Shown here piece by piece: positions 9,383 through 16,402 of a stretch of 25,997 nt of DNA. The translations under genes and the position numbers were made by a program. Location of the stretch: positions 1 to 25,997 of the forward strand of contig URMT01000015.1 in NCBI GenBank assembly GCA_900549005.1. The letters run 5' to 3'. How positions within the stretch are numbered: position 1 is the first letter of the stretch; the number at the start of each line of letters is the position of its first letter. The DNA comes from an uncultured Eubacteriales bacterium (GTDB lineage: Bacteria > Bacillota > Clostridia > Christensenellales > Borkfalkiaceae). The notes under the pieces were generated by a model. That model did no database searches. It was not told the DNA's origin and was given only the letters and a program-made list of their open reading frames with translations.

Positions 9383-10333
9383 ATGAAAGGGAGCGTCCGT
9401 TCTACAATTATGCATATTCTCAACGCCTCGGCGGTCGTATTCGGCTGTGCCGCCGCCTGCGCGTTGTTTGTGTTCGGACTGCTCTACGACAGTATAGATT
9501 TTATCAACGAACACCGCACTTTGCTCGTTTCGCTCGTTATGGGGCTGATGTTCATCGTGATGCTGTGTTCGCTGATTTTTTATATCTTCGAATTCAAGTC
9601 TTTATACCGCCTGGCAATCTGCCTGATAGTCTGCCTGCTTATACTTTCGGGCATATTCTTTGCCGTCTGCGCGACGGGTTTTATAAAGGATATGACGAGC
9701 ATAGAGGCGCTCCGCGAATATATAGAAAGCTCAGGCAATTGGGCGGTATGGGTATTCATTCTCTTCCAGTTTTTGCAGGTTGTTATATTGCCCATACCCA
9801 GCACCGTCACCGTAATGGCAGGCGTTGCGCTGTTCGGCCCGCTCAAATGCTCGATTTTCAGCTTCATAGGCATATTCATCGGTTCGGTTCTGGCATTCGG
9901 CATAGGCAGGTGGCTGGGCTATAAGGTAGTAAGCTGGATAGTGGGCAAGGAAGACCTCGATAAATGGCTGAAAAAGATAAAGGGTAAGGACTACCTCATA
10001 CTTTCGATAATGTTCCTTTTGCCGCTCTTTCCCGACGACGTGCTCTGCTTCATTGCGGGACTTTCGTCTATGACGTGGGGATACTTCCTGGTAATGATTT
10101 TTGTGACGCGCGCGCTTTCGATAACGCTTTCGGCATATTCGTTCGATACGATTCCGTTTACGACCTGGTGGGGAATTCTGTGCTGGGCGCTCATAATCTC
10201 TGCTGTGGTTGCGCTGTTCTGGCTGGTGTGCAAATATTCCGATAAGATTGACTGGTTTATAAAGAACAAACTCGGCTTTAAAAATCTTAAAAAGAGGAAA
10301 AAGACGACAGATAAGAAAAAGGAAGACCGCTGA
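9383..10333 (+). CDS. TVP38/TMEM64 family (VTT domain, DedA-like) membrane protein
   Basis: The 316-residue protein has several hydrophobic helices. The VTT core is recognisable as LPIPSTVTVMAGVALFGP, then FIGIFIGSVLAFGIGRWLG, then FLLPLFPDDVLCFIAGLSSM. This is the re-entrant loop architecture of the DedA/TMEM64 superfamily, linked in other organisms to lipid scrambling or undecaprenyl-phosphate transport; the substrate here is unknown. About 100 residues of extra N-terminal membrane segments precede the core, and the C-terminus is very basic (KKRKKTTDKKKEDR). A TATAAT at 9359-9364 may be its -10 element. The stop codon lies inside the loop of its terminator. Confidence 0.85.
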   Translation: MKGSVRSTIMHILNASAVVFGCAAACALFVFGLLYDSIDFINEHRTLLVSLVMGLMFIVMLCSLIFYIFEFKSLYRLAICLIVCLLILSGIFFAVCATGFIKDMTSIEALREYIESSGNWAVWVFILFQFLQVVILPIPSTVTVMAGVALFGPLKCSIFSFIGIFIGSVLAFGIGRWLGYKVVSWIVGKEDLDKWLKKIKGKDYLILSIMFLLPLFPDDVLCFIAGLSSMTWGYFLVMIFVTRALSITLSAYSFDTIPFTTWWGILCWALIISAVVALFWLVCKYSDKIDWFIKNKLGFKNLKKRKKTTDKKKEDR

Positions 10334-10351
10334 ACGCTGCGGTCTTTTTTT
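10323..10351 (+). terminator. Intrinsic terminator overlapping the end of the TVP38-like gene
   Basis: AAGACCGC (10323-10330) pairs with GCGGTCTT (10339-10346) and runs into a seven-T tract. The gene's TGA is the first three bases of the loop. Confidence 0.85.
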
Positions 10352-10405
10352 ATGCGCGTATCTGCGCAACGGCAGTATTTTTTTGTTTGCAATGCGTAAG
10401 TTTTA

Positions 10406-10434
10406 TTGCAGATATCGGCAAAATCTGGTAAAAT
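10406..10434 (+). promoter_or_regulatory. Promoter of the flavoprotein gene
   Basis: TTGCAG (10406-10411) and TAAAAT (10429-10434) are spaced by exactly 17 bases, about 30 bases before the ATG at 10465. Confidence 0.65.
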
Positions 10435-10464
10435 ATATTAAATCAAATACGAACGGACACAGAA

Positions 10465-11697
10465 ATGAAAATTGCGGTAATAGGCGGCGGAGCCGCAGGA
10501 CTTATGGCCGCCTGGGCGGCGGCAGAAGCGGGCGCATCTGTCACGCTTTTTGAAAAGAACGAAAAGTGCGGCAAAAAAATATATATAACGGGCAAGGGCA
10601 GGTGCAACGTAACCAACGACTGCGACGAGCGGGAGTATCTTTCTCACGTTGTAAACGGCTCGAAGTTTCTTACGGGTGCGGTATATGCGTTTCCCCCTCG
10701 CGCGCTGATGGAACATCTCGAAAGCGGAGGGCTTCGGCTTAAAACTGAAAGGGGCAACAGGGTCTTTCCCGTATCAGATAAGGCCAGCGACGTAACAAAG
10801 TGCCTCGAAAATTATTGCAGGTCTGTCGGCGTAAATATAAAATTCAATGCAAAAGTGCTTAATTTGGATATTTTGAATAGTACTATGTGTGGCATAATTA
10901 CCACAAATGGTGCGGTTTCTTTCGATAAGGTCATAGTTTGCACGGGCGGCAAAAGCTATCCTTCAACGGGTTCTGATGGCGACGGCTATGTTTTTGCCGA
11001 AAGAGCGGGGCATACGGTGATAAAGCCCGTGCCTTCGCTGTGCGGCGTGAACCTTAACGGCAGTTATTTCAGGGCAATGCAGGGACTTTCGCTCAAAAAC
11101 GTGGGGCTCAAAGTGTATTCGGGCGGCAAACTTTTAAAGGATTTGTTCGGCGAAATGCAGTTTACGCACTTCGGAGCTTCCGGGCCGATTATTCTTACAG
11201 CCAGTGCCCTCATAAACAGGCTGTCGCCCGACGGTGTTAAGCTCGTGCTTGATTTCAAACCCGCGCTCTCGCGCGAGCAGTTGGAGACGCGTATTCTGCG
11301 CGATTTCGAGGCCGACAAAAATAAGGATATTTCAAACTGCCTTAAAAGCCTTCTGCCGTCGTCGGCGGTGGAGCCGATGCTTGAAAGATGCGGCATTTTG
11401 CCCGATAAAAAAGTAAACTCAATAACGCGCGCCGAACGTGCGTCGCTGTTGACAAATATTAAAAATTTTGATATGCTTTATCTGTCGCTCCGCGGCTTTG
11501 AAGAGGCCGTGGTGACGAGCGGCGGAGTCAGCCTGAAAGAGGTCAACCCCAAGACAATGGAGAGCAAGATTGTGAAGGGGCTGTATTTCTGCGGCGAAGT
11601 GCTCGACTGTGATGCTTTTACGGGCGGTTTCAACTTGCAGATAGCTTTCTCAACGGGCTACGTGGCGGGACGCGCGGCGGCGCAGGCCGATGACTAA
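10465..11697 (+). CDS. NAD(P)/FAD-dependent oxidoreductase, HI0933/BaiN type
   Basis: The protein has 410 residues. It starts with a dinucleotide-binding motif (MKIAVIGGGAAGLMAAWAAAE), then the family-specific KCGKKIYITGKGRCNVTND. It also has VICTGGKSYPSTGSDGDGY, the LCGVNLNG segment, FTHFGASGPIIL, and the C-terminal FAD motif LYFCGEVLDCDAFTGGFNLQIAFSTGYVAGRAAA. The family includes BaiN of bile acid dehydroxylating clostridia, but most members are of unknown substrate. There is no bai context here, so I do not assign bile acid activity. The SD (ACGGACA) is weak. Confidence 0.9.
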   Translation: MKIAVIGGGAAGLMAAWAAAEAGASVTLFEKNEKCGKKIYITGKGRCNVTNDCDEREYLSHVVNGSKFLTGAVYAFPPRALMEHLESGGLRLKTERGNRVFPVSDKASDVTKCLENYCRSVGVNIKFNAKVLNLDILNSTMCGIITTNGAVSFDKVIVCTGGKSYPSTGSDGDGYVFAERAGHTVIKPVPSLCGVNLNGSYFRAMQGLSLKNVGLKVYSGGKLLKDLFGEMQFTHFGASGPIILTASALINRLSPDGVKLVLDFKPALSREQLETRILRDFEADKNKDISNCLKSLLPSSAVEPMLERCGILPDKKVNSITRAERASLLTNIKNFDMLYLSLRGFEEAVVTSGGVSLKEVNPKTMESKIVKGLYFCGEVLDCDAFTGGFNLQIAFSTGYVAGRAAAQADD

Positions 11698-11721
11698 TTG
11701 CGTCGTTTGTTCGACTGAATT

Positions 11722-11741
11722 CAGCCTGTAAAAAAAGGCTG
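11722..11741 (+). other. Small hairpin after the flavoprotein gene
   Basis: CAGCCT and AGGCTG pair around an A-rich loop, followed by a second small stem (CTGCC/GGCAG). There is no T tract, so I do not call a terminator. Confidence 0.35.
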
Positions 11742-11775
11742 CCTGAAAATCGGCAGACCTTGTAAATTTGCCATT

Positions 11776-11833
11776 TTGCGCACTAATCTGTGCTATATAA
11801 ACAATTGCGCGCAAATCTGCGCTCTGTAAAATA
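11776..11833 (+). promoter_or_regulatory. Tandem duplicated promoter-like segment before aroH-cmk
   Basis: Two adjacent 29-base segments (11776-11804 and 11805-11833) are 22/29 identical. Each begins TTGCGC and carries an AATCTGyGCT core. In the second copy TTGCGC (11805-11810) stands 16 bases before TAAAAT (11827-11832), about 23 bases before the ATG; in the first the equivalent hexamer is TAAACA. The copies look like a duplicated promoter in which the downstream one is the better. Confidence 0.5.
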
Positions 11834-11854
11834 AATAATTTAACGGAGGAATGT

Positions 11855-12862
11855 ATGAAAGCCATTCGCGGCGCAACTACCGTGGCGGCCGATACTCCCG
11901 AAGAGATAAGGGGTGCGGTAAAGGAGTTGCTTGAAGAAATCAGCACAAAGAACGGCCTTTCGGCCGATAAAATAGTTTGTATAATGCTTTCCAGCACTTC
12001 CGACATAAGGTCGTTTTACCCTGCAAAGGCCGCGCGCGAAGCAGGTTTTGCGGGCTGCGCGCTCTTTTCTTCGGCAGAGCCGCAGATAGAGGGCTCGCTT
12101 CCCCTCTGCATAAGGGTAATGATTCTTGCCGAAACGGAAAATCCGCCCGTCGCCGTATATCTGCGCGACGCCGTGAATTTAAGGCGCGATTTGACCAGGA
12201 AGCTTGTAATCGCCCTCGACGGCCCCGCAGGCAGCGGAAAGACGACGGCTGCGAAGAATCTTGCAAAAATACTCAATATTCTCTACCTCGATACGGGCGC
12301 TATGTACAGGGCTTGTGCCCTCGAATGCGTGAACAGGGGCGCCGACCTTTCGGACGAAAAATCTGTTAAGTCGGTGATGGACGATATCGACCTGAAAATA
12401 GAGTACTCAGGCGGCAGGCAGGTTACGATGCTCGGCGGGAAAGACGTATCGGAAGATATCCGCCGCCCCGAAATATCGCAGCTTGCCTCCAAGGTTTCGG
12501 CGTTCGGCTGCGTGCGGCGCAAGATGGTCGAAATGCAGCGGCGAATTGCGGCAACGATGTCGTGCGTGATGGACGGCAGAGATATAGGCACGAACGTTCT
12601 TCCCAACTGCGAGCATAAATTTTATGTGACCGCCTCGGCGGAGGTGCGCGCAAAGCGCAGGTACGAAGAAGACAGGGCAAAGGGCTACGACGTTTCGTAT
12701 GAAAGCATATTGCGGGAAATCAAAGAGCGCGACAAGAGGGACAGCGAGCGCGAAATAGCGCCGTTGAAGTGCGCGGAAGATGCCGTTGTGGTCGATACTT
12801 CCGATATGACGCCCGAACAGGCGGTTGGATTTATAAAGAATAAAATACAGGAAAAAATCTGA
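11855..12862 (+). CDS. cmk: Fusion of AroH-type chorismate mutase and cytidylate kinase
   Basis: The 335-residue protein joins two enzymes. Residues 1 to ~117 match the monofunctional AroH class of chorismate mutase: IRGATTV with the active-site Arg, SSAEPQIEG with the Glu equivalent to E78 of the B. subtilis enzyme, CIRVM with the Arg equivalent to R90, and VYLRDAVNLRRDL with the Tyr equivalent to Y108. From about residue 118 a complete (d)CMP kinase follows: P-loop DGPAGSGKTTAAKN, LDTGAMYRACAL, CVMDGRDIGTNVLP and the RDKRDSERE lid-side motif. It should make prephenate from chorismate and phosphorylate CMP/dCMP. GGAGGAATGT precedes the ATG. plsC starts two bases after the stop. No frameshift is needed for the fusion. 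Confidence 0.92.
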   Translation: MKAIRGATTVAADTPEEIRGAVKELLEEISTKNGLSADKIVCIMLSSTSDIRSFYPAKAAREAGFAGCALFSSAEPQIEGSLPLCIRVMILAETENPPVAVYLRDAVNLRRDLTRKLVIALDGPAGSGKTTAAKNLAKILNILYLDTGAMYRACALECVNRGADLSDEKSVKSVMDDIDLKIEYSGGRQVTMLGGKDVSEDIRRPEISQLASKVSAFGCVRRKMVEMQRRIAATMSCVMDGRDIGTNVLPNCEHKFYVTASAEVRAKRRYEEDRAKGYDVSYESILREIKERDKRDSEREIAPLKCAEDAVVVDTSDMTPEQAVGFIKNKIQEKI

Positions 12863-12864
12863 AT

Positions 12865-13572
12865 ATGGAAAGCAAAAATACCGACAGGGAAATTGAGAAG
12901 GAGAAAAAGAAACAGGAGCGGGCGGACAGAGCCTTCGTGCGTTGGTTTGCTTTTCTCCGTTTTGTTGCAAAGGTACTCAGGATATTTTTACCCTATAAAA
13001 GGCACGATGCCGTAAAAAGCTATGAAGACAGGCCTTACGTGTTGCTTTGCAATCATTTCAGTATGATAGACGTAATGTATCCTGCAACGGCGATGAAAAA
13101 GCCCGTGCGCTTTATGGCAAAAAAAGATTTGTGGGACAACGCCTTTTTGCGCTGGTTCTGCAACAAATGCAGGTGCATACCCGTAAGCCGCGACGGCTCG
13201 GGCGGGGATGTAAAGGCCATAATGCAGGCAATGAAGTGCATTAAAAACGGCGAAAATATACTCATCTACCCCGAGGGCACGCGAAACAAAGATAACGTCG
13301 ATATGCTTCCTTTCCACGGCGGTTTTGCGGCAATTGCCATAAAGACAAAAACACCTATAATACCGATTGTGCAGATGGGCAAGCCCAGACTTTTCAGAAT
13401 GTCGCGCGTATATTACGGCGCGCCCATAGAGTTCACCGAATATTACGGCAAAAAACTCACCGAAGAGGACGTTGCCGAGTGCGAAAAGCGGCTGCGCGAC
13501 GCAATGATTGATATGCGCAAAGAGCTGATTGAAATTCATAACTCCAAAAAGAAGAAAAAGGTAACCGAATGA
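12865..13572 (+). CDS. plsC: 1-acyl-sn-glycerol-3-phosphate acyltransferase (PlsC family)
   Basis: The 235-residue protein has the two diagnostic acyltransferase motifs: NHFSMID (H-x4-D catalytic pair) and YPEGTRN (substrate binding), with a further FMAKKDLWDN segment and PIIPIVQMGKP. It acylates lysophosphatidic acid to phosphatidic acid at the membrane. A basic, lysine-rich N-terminus and C-terminus (NSKKKKKVTE) would favour contact with acidic lipid. It lies between the AroH-Cmk fusion (two-base gap) and ispH-rpsA (four-base ATGA overlap), so all three are coupled in one operon. Confidence 0.92.
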   Translation: MESKNTDREIEKEKKKQERADRAFVRWFAFLRFVAKVLRIFLPYKRHDAVKSYEDRPYVLLCNHFSMIDVMYPATAMKKPVRFMAKKDLWDNAFLRWFCNKCRCIPVSRDGSGGDVKAIMQAMKCIKNGENILIYPEGTRNKDNVDMLPFHGGFAAIAIKTKTPIIPIVQMGKPRLFRMSRVYYGAPIEFTEYYGKKLTEEDVAECEKRLRDAMIDMRKELIEIHNSKKKKKVTE

Positions 13573-15806
13573 GGGTAATTCTGGCCAAAAACAGCGGGTT
13601 TTGCCGCGGCGTGCGCTATGCTGTTGACGCTGCGATGAACGCGGACGGCAGCAATACCTACGTCCTCGGCGAAATAATACACAACAAAGAGGTTATGAAC
13701 GCCATTGCCGAAAGGGGTGTAAGGTGCGTTGAAAGCCTCGACGAAATTCCGCGCGGCGCAACTGTTATTTTCCGTTCGCACGGCGTGCCCGAAAGTTATT
13801 ACGGCGAGTGCGAAAGGCGCGGAATAAAGGTGACCGACTGTACCTGCGGATTTGTGCGCAAGACGCAGAAAATAGTGAGCGAACAGTACGCCCTGGGCAA
13901 GACGATAATAATTGCGGGCGAACCCACACACCCCGAAGTTATAGGGTTGCAGGGATGGTGCGGCAACAGCGCGTATGTCATAAATTCGCCCGATTCGCCT
14001 CTTCCCGACATTGAGGGAAAAGAGGTCTGTGTTGTCAGCCAGACAACCTTTTCGGTAGAAAAATTTGAAAAAATAATAGAAAATATAAAAAAACAGCGTG
14101 AAAAAACAGTTGCCGTTTTTAAAACAATTTGTTATACTACTATAGGACGTCAGTCGGAAGCCGAAAAAATTGCTTCCGGGTGCGACGCGGTTCTTGTAAT
14201 AGGCGGATTGAACAGCAGCAACACGAACAAGCTGTTTGAAATTGCTTCGCGCAGGTGCGCGCACGTATTCAGGCTTGCAAACGCAACTGATTTCGACTAC
14301 GCTCAACTAAAAAAATTTTCAAATGTAGGTATCGTTACAGGGGCATCAACCCCGGATGCCCAAACCCGGGAGGTTCTTTTAAAGATGGAAGAAGTTAGCA
14401 CAGAAGTTAAGGCAACCGAGTCTGCCGAAGAAGAAAAAGTCGTAACCGAAGCGGAAGTACCCGCAGCAGAGGCAGTTTCCGAAGAAGCGGAAGTTACGGC
14501 GCCCGCACAGGAGCAGGCAGCGGCAGAGGAAGCGCCCGCCCAAGAGGTTAAGGAAGAAGTTCCTGCAAACCCTATGGACGCAGTAGTTGCCAAGATAGAC
14601 AGCGAGTCGAAGTTCAAGAAAGGTCAGATTGTCAAGGCTACCATTTCGGAAGCTACGGACGAAGGCCTCAAAATTCTTTTGCCTTTCTCAAAGTCCGAAA
14701 TTCTTTTAAGCAAAGACGAGCTTGACTGCGAAGCATACAGCGCCGCCGACTACGCCGACAAGGTAGGCGAACAGATTGAACTGCTCGTTGTGGACGTTAA
14801 GCCTCCTATAAAGCTCTCCCAGAAGATGATAAAGCTCCTCCAAGAGGAAGAAGCCAAGAGCGCAGAGATTGCAGACGGCAAGGAATTCACCGTAACCTGC
14901 ACAGGTTTCAACAAGGGCGGCCTTACCGGCAATATGGGTACCTATCAGGTGTTCGTTCCCGCAAAAGAAATCCGTCCCGGTTACGTTAAAGACCTTTCCA
15001 AGTACGTTGGCAAAACTTTAAGACTGCGCGCTTTGGAGATAAAGAAAGATTCCAGAAGGAAAGAGATAATTGCTTCCCAGCGCGTTATCCTTCAAGAGGA
15101 AAGGGATGCTCGTGAAGCTGCAAAGGCCGCAAAAGAGCAGGAATTCTTTGCAAACATTCACGTTGGCGACACCGTTGAAGGCAAGGTTGAAAGGGTAACT
15201 TCCTTCGGCGCGTTCGTTTCCGTAAACGGTTTCGACTGCCTTGCACACATCTCTGACCTTTCCTGGACGGGTATTCAGAACGTTACCGACGTTTTGGAGA
15301 TAGGCAAAACTTACAACTTCCTCGTTCTCAAAGTTGACGAAGAGAACAAGAAGGTTTCCATAGGTTATAAGCAGCTTCAACCCCAGCCCTGGGACCTTGC
15401 AGCCGAAAAATATGCGGTTGGCGACGTTGTTCACGGTAAGGTTGTAAGGCTCGTATCCTTCGGCGCGTTCGTTGAGGTTGAAAAAGGCATCGACGGTCTC
15501 GTTCACGTATCGCAGATAAGCAACGAGAGAATAGAAACTCCCGCGAGCGTGCTTAACGTAGGCGACGAAGTAGATGCAAAGATAGTTGCCCTCGACGTTG
15601 AAAAGAAGAAGATGAATCTTTCCATTAAGGCACTTCTTCCCGAAGCCGAGCGCAAGCCCCGCGCACCCCGCGAGGAGGGCGAAGAGAGGCCCCGTCGCAG
15701 CCGCGCACCCAGAAGGGAAGACGGCGAGGTGAGCAATTGGAGCGAGGGCGGTTCCGTTTCCACTTCGCTTGCAGATATCCTTGCAAACGCCGAAAAGAGA
15801 AAGTAA
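13569..15806 (+). CDS. ispH: Fusion of IspH (HMBPP reductase) and ribosomal protein S1
   Basis: The frame encodes 745 residues. Residues 1 to ~270 are IspH: iron-sulfur ligands C12 (SGFCRGV), C93 (TDCTCG, with an extra Cys at 91) and C188 (TICYTT), plus HPEVIG, SQTTFS and GLNSSNT motifs. IspH makes IPP and DMAPP in the MEP pathway. An acidic linker (about 273-335, rich in E, A and V) leads to four S1 RNA-binding repeats (about 340-690), the last two the best (TSFGAFVSVNGFDCLAHISDL and VSFGAFVEVEKGIDGLVHVSQI). A basic RPRAPR-type tail follows. IspH-S1 fusions are known in clostridia. The usual TICNATEERQ motif is altered to TICYTTIGRQ, which is worth noting for activity. The start overlaps plsC by four bases. 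Confidence 0.93.
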   Translation: MRVILAKNSGFCRGVRYAVDAAMNADGSNTYVLGEIIHNKEVMNAIAERGVRCVESLDEIPRGATVIFRSHGVPESYYGECERRGIKVTDCTCGFVRKTQKIVSEQYALGKTIIIAGEPTHPEVIGLQGWCGNSAYVINSPDSPLPDIEGKEVCVVSQTTFSVEKFEKIIENIKKQREKTVAVFKTICYTTIGRQSEAEKIASGCDAVLVIGGLNSSNTNKLFEIASRRCAHVFRLANATDFDYAQLKKFSNVGIVTGASTPDAQTREVLLKMEEVSTEVKATESAEEEKVVTEAEVPAAEAVSEEAEVTAPAQEQAAAEEAPAQEVKEEVPANPMDAVVAKIDSESKFKKGQIVKATISEATDEGLKILLPFSKSEILLSKDELDCEAYSAADYADKVGEQIELLVVDVKPPIKLSQKMIKLLQEEEAKSAEIADGKEFTVTCTGFNKGGLTGNMGTYQVFVPAKEIRPGYVKDLSKYVGKTLRLRALEIKKDSRRKEIIASQRVILQEERDAREAAKAAKEQEFFANIHVGDTVEGKVERVTSFGAFVSVNGFDCLAHISDLSWTGIQNVTDVLEIGKTYNFLVLKVDEENKKVSIGYKQLQPQPWDLAAEKYAVGDVVHGKVVRLVSFGAFVEVEKGIDGLVHVSQISNERIETPASVLNVGDEVDAKIVALDVEKKKMNLSIKALLPEAERKPRAPREEGEERPRRSRAPRREDGEVSNWSEGGSVSTSLADILANAEKRK
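14110..14387 (+). promoter_or_regulatory. Possible internal promoter and start for the S1 part of ispH-rpsA
   Basis: Inside the IspH coding part TTGCCG (14110-14115) lies exactly 17 bases before TATACT (14133-14138). Further on GGGAGG (14368-14373) lies 11 bases before an in-frame ATG at 14385 (Met273), at the point where the IspH fold ends and the acidic linker to S1 begins. Together these could yield a free S1-like protein. Each element alone could be chance. Confidence 0.35.
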
Positions 15807-15820
15807 TCTTAAAAAATCAG

Positions 15821-15893
15821 AAAGGCTTCGCCGAAAGCGCAATTCCCATAGGGAATAAAATCAAAATAAAATTCATAAAGGAATTGCACTTTC
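15821..15893. repeat. Palindromic REP-like repeat, left flank of the island
   Basis: A 36-base motif (15821-15856; AAAGGCTTCGCC, then GCAATTCCCATAGGGAAT) recurs inverted at 22303-22338 with 30/36 identity. Within this copy the core is also repeated in inverse (15871-15893, 18/23 to 15833-15855), so the RNA could fold into a long stem. It lies between the S1 stop and its terminator. Confidence 0.6.
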
Positions 15894-15906
15894 AAGCGAG
15901 AAAAAG

Positions 15907-15941
15907 AGCGATCTTTCGGAAACGATAGATCGCTTTTTTTG
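15907..15941 (+). terminator. Intrinsic terminator of the cmk-plsC-ispH/rpsA operon
   Basis: AGCGATCT (15907-15914) pairs with AGATCGCT (15927-15934) around a 12-base loop and continues into seven or eight Ts. It lies about 100 bases after the stop. Confidence 0.85.
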
Positions 15942-15965
15942 TGAGAGATTTTCAAAAATTCTAAA

Positions 15966-15993
15966 TGCAACTCGTTATTTTAATAAGTTGCAA
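15966..15993. repeat. Imperfect inverted repeat upstream of arsR
   Basis: GCAACTCGTTAT and ATAAGTTGC pair with a two-base bulge around a short T-rich loop, immediately before the arsR promoter. It may be an operator, or part of an element end; nothing more can be said. Confidence 0.35.
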
Positions 15994-16000
15994 AATTTGC

Positions 16001-16051
16001 TTGACAATTTTATATAAAATCGCATATAATAACATAGACAATAATCAATGT
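16001..16051 (+). promoter_or_regulatory. arsR promoter with overlapping operator-like palindrome
   Basis: TTGACA (16001-16006) and TATAAT (16025-16030) are separated by 18 bases. Across the predicted start site lies a 20-base imperfect palindrome at 16032-16051 (ACAT-n-GA-nn-AT-nn-TC-n-ATGT, 14 of 20 positions symmetric). Its size and place fit an ArsR/SmtB operator and would give autorepression. Confidence 0.65.
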
Positions 16052-16062
16052 GAGGGCGCACT

Positions 16063-16347
16063 ATGGAGTTTGCCGATTATATTGAAATACTGAAAGCGTT
16101 GGGCGAGAGTACGCGCTTGCATATTTTTGAAATGTTGCGCAATGGTACACTTTGCGGGTGTAAAATTCTTGAACAACTCAATATTACGCAACCTACTCTT
16201 TCGCACCATATGAAAGTGTTATGCGACTGCGGTCTTGTAAAAGCAGAAAAAGACTGGAAATGGACATATTACACGATTGACTGCGAAAAGTTGCAGGGCT
16301 TGCTTTCCTTTTTAGGCGATACAAAATGTATGCGAGAAAAAAGATAG
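16063..16347 (+). CDS. ArsR/SmtB family metal(loid)-responsive repressor
   Basis: The 94-residue protein is a single winged helix: LKALGESTRLHIFEMLRNG, then LEQLNITQPTLSHHMKVLCDCGLVKAEKDWKWTYYTI. A Cys pair in the alpha-3 region (LCGCKIL) matches the position of the CxC arsenite or metal site of ArsR-type repressors, and a further DCG and KCM supply other thiols. It should leave its operator when metal binds and so derepress the permease operon. Codon use is AT-rich compared with the flanking housekeeping genes, suggesting acquisition. The start has a GAGGG upstream. Confidence 0.88.
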   Translation: MEFADYIEILKALGESTRLHIFEMLRNGTLCGCKILEQLNITQPTLSHHMKVLCDCGLVKAEKDWKWTYYTIDCEKLQGLLSFLGDTKCMREKR

Positions 16348-16402
16348 TCCGAAAAAATTTTTGTCTTTCATATAGATAATTGTCAATATTATAGGAGGAT
16401 TT

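Noticed and set aside
9731..10369. 212-residue minus-strand frame opposite the TVP38-like gene
   Set aside because: Composition is rich in R, Y and H as expected from antisense reading; no motif or ribosome site, and the plus strand has a clear membrane protein.
10465..11697. Bile acid dehydroxylation enzyme (BaiN)
   Set aside because: The family match alone does not show this activity and there are no other bai genes; most members have unknown roles.
12407..12970. 187-residue minus-strand frame opposite cmk and plsC
   Set aside because: Crosses two well-supported genes and has no recognisable feature.
13569..15806. IspH-S1 fusion as an assembly or frameshift artefact
   Set aside because: The frame is continuous through a low-complexity linker and the same fusion is known in clostridia, so I accept it as real.
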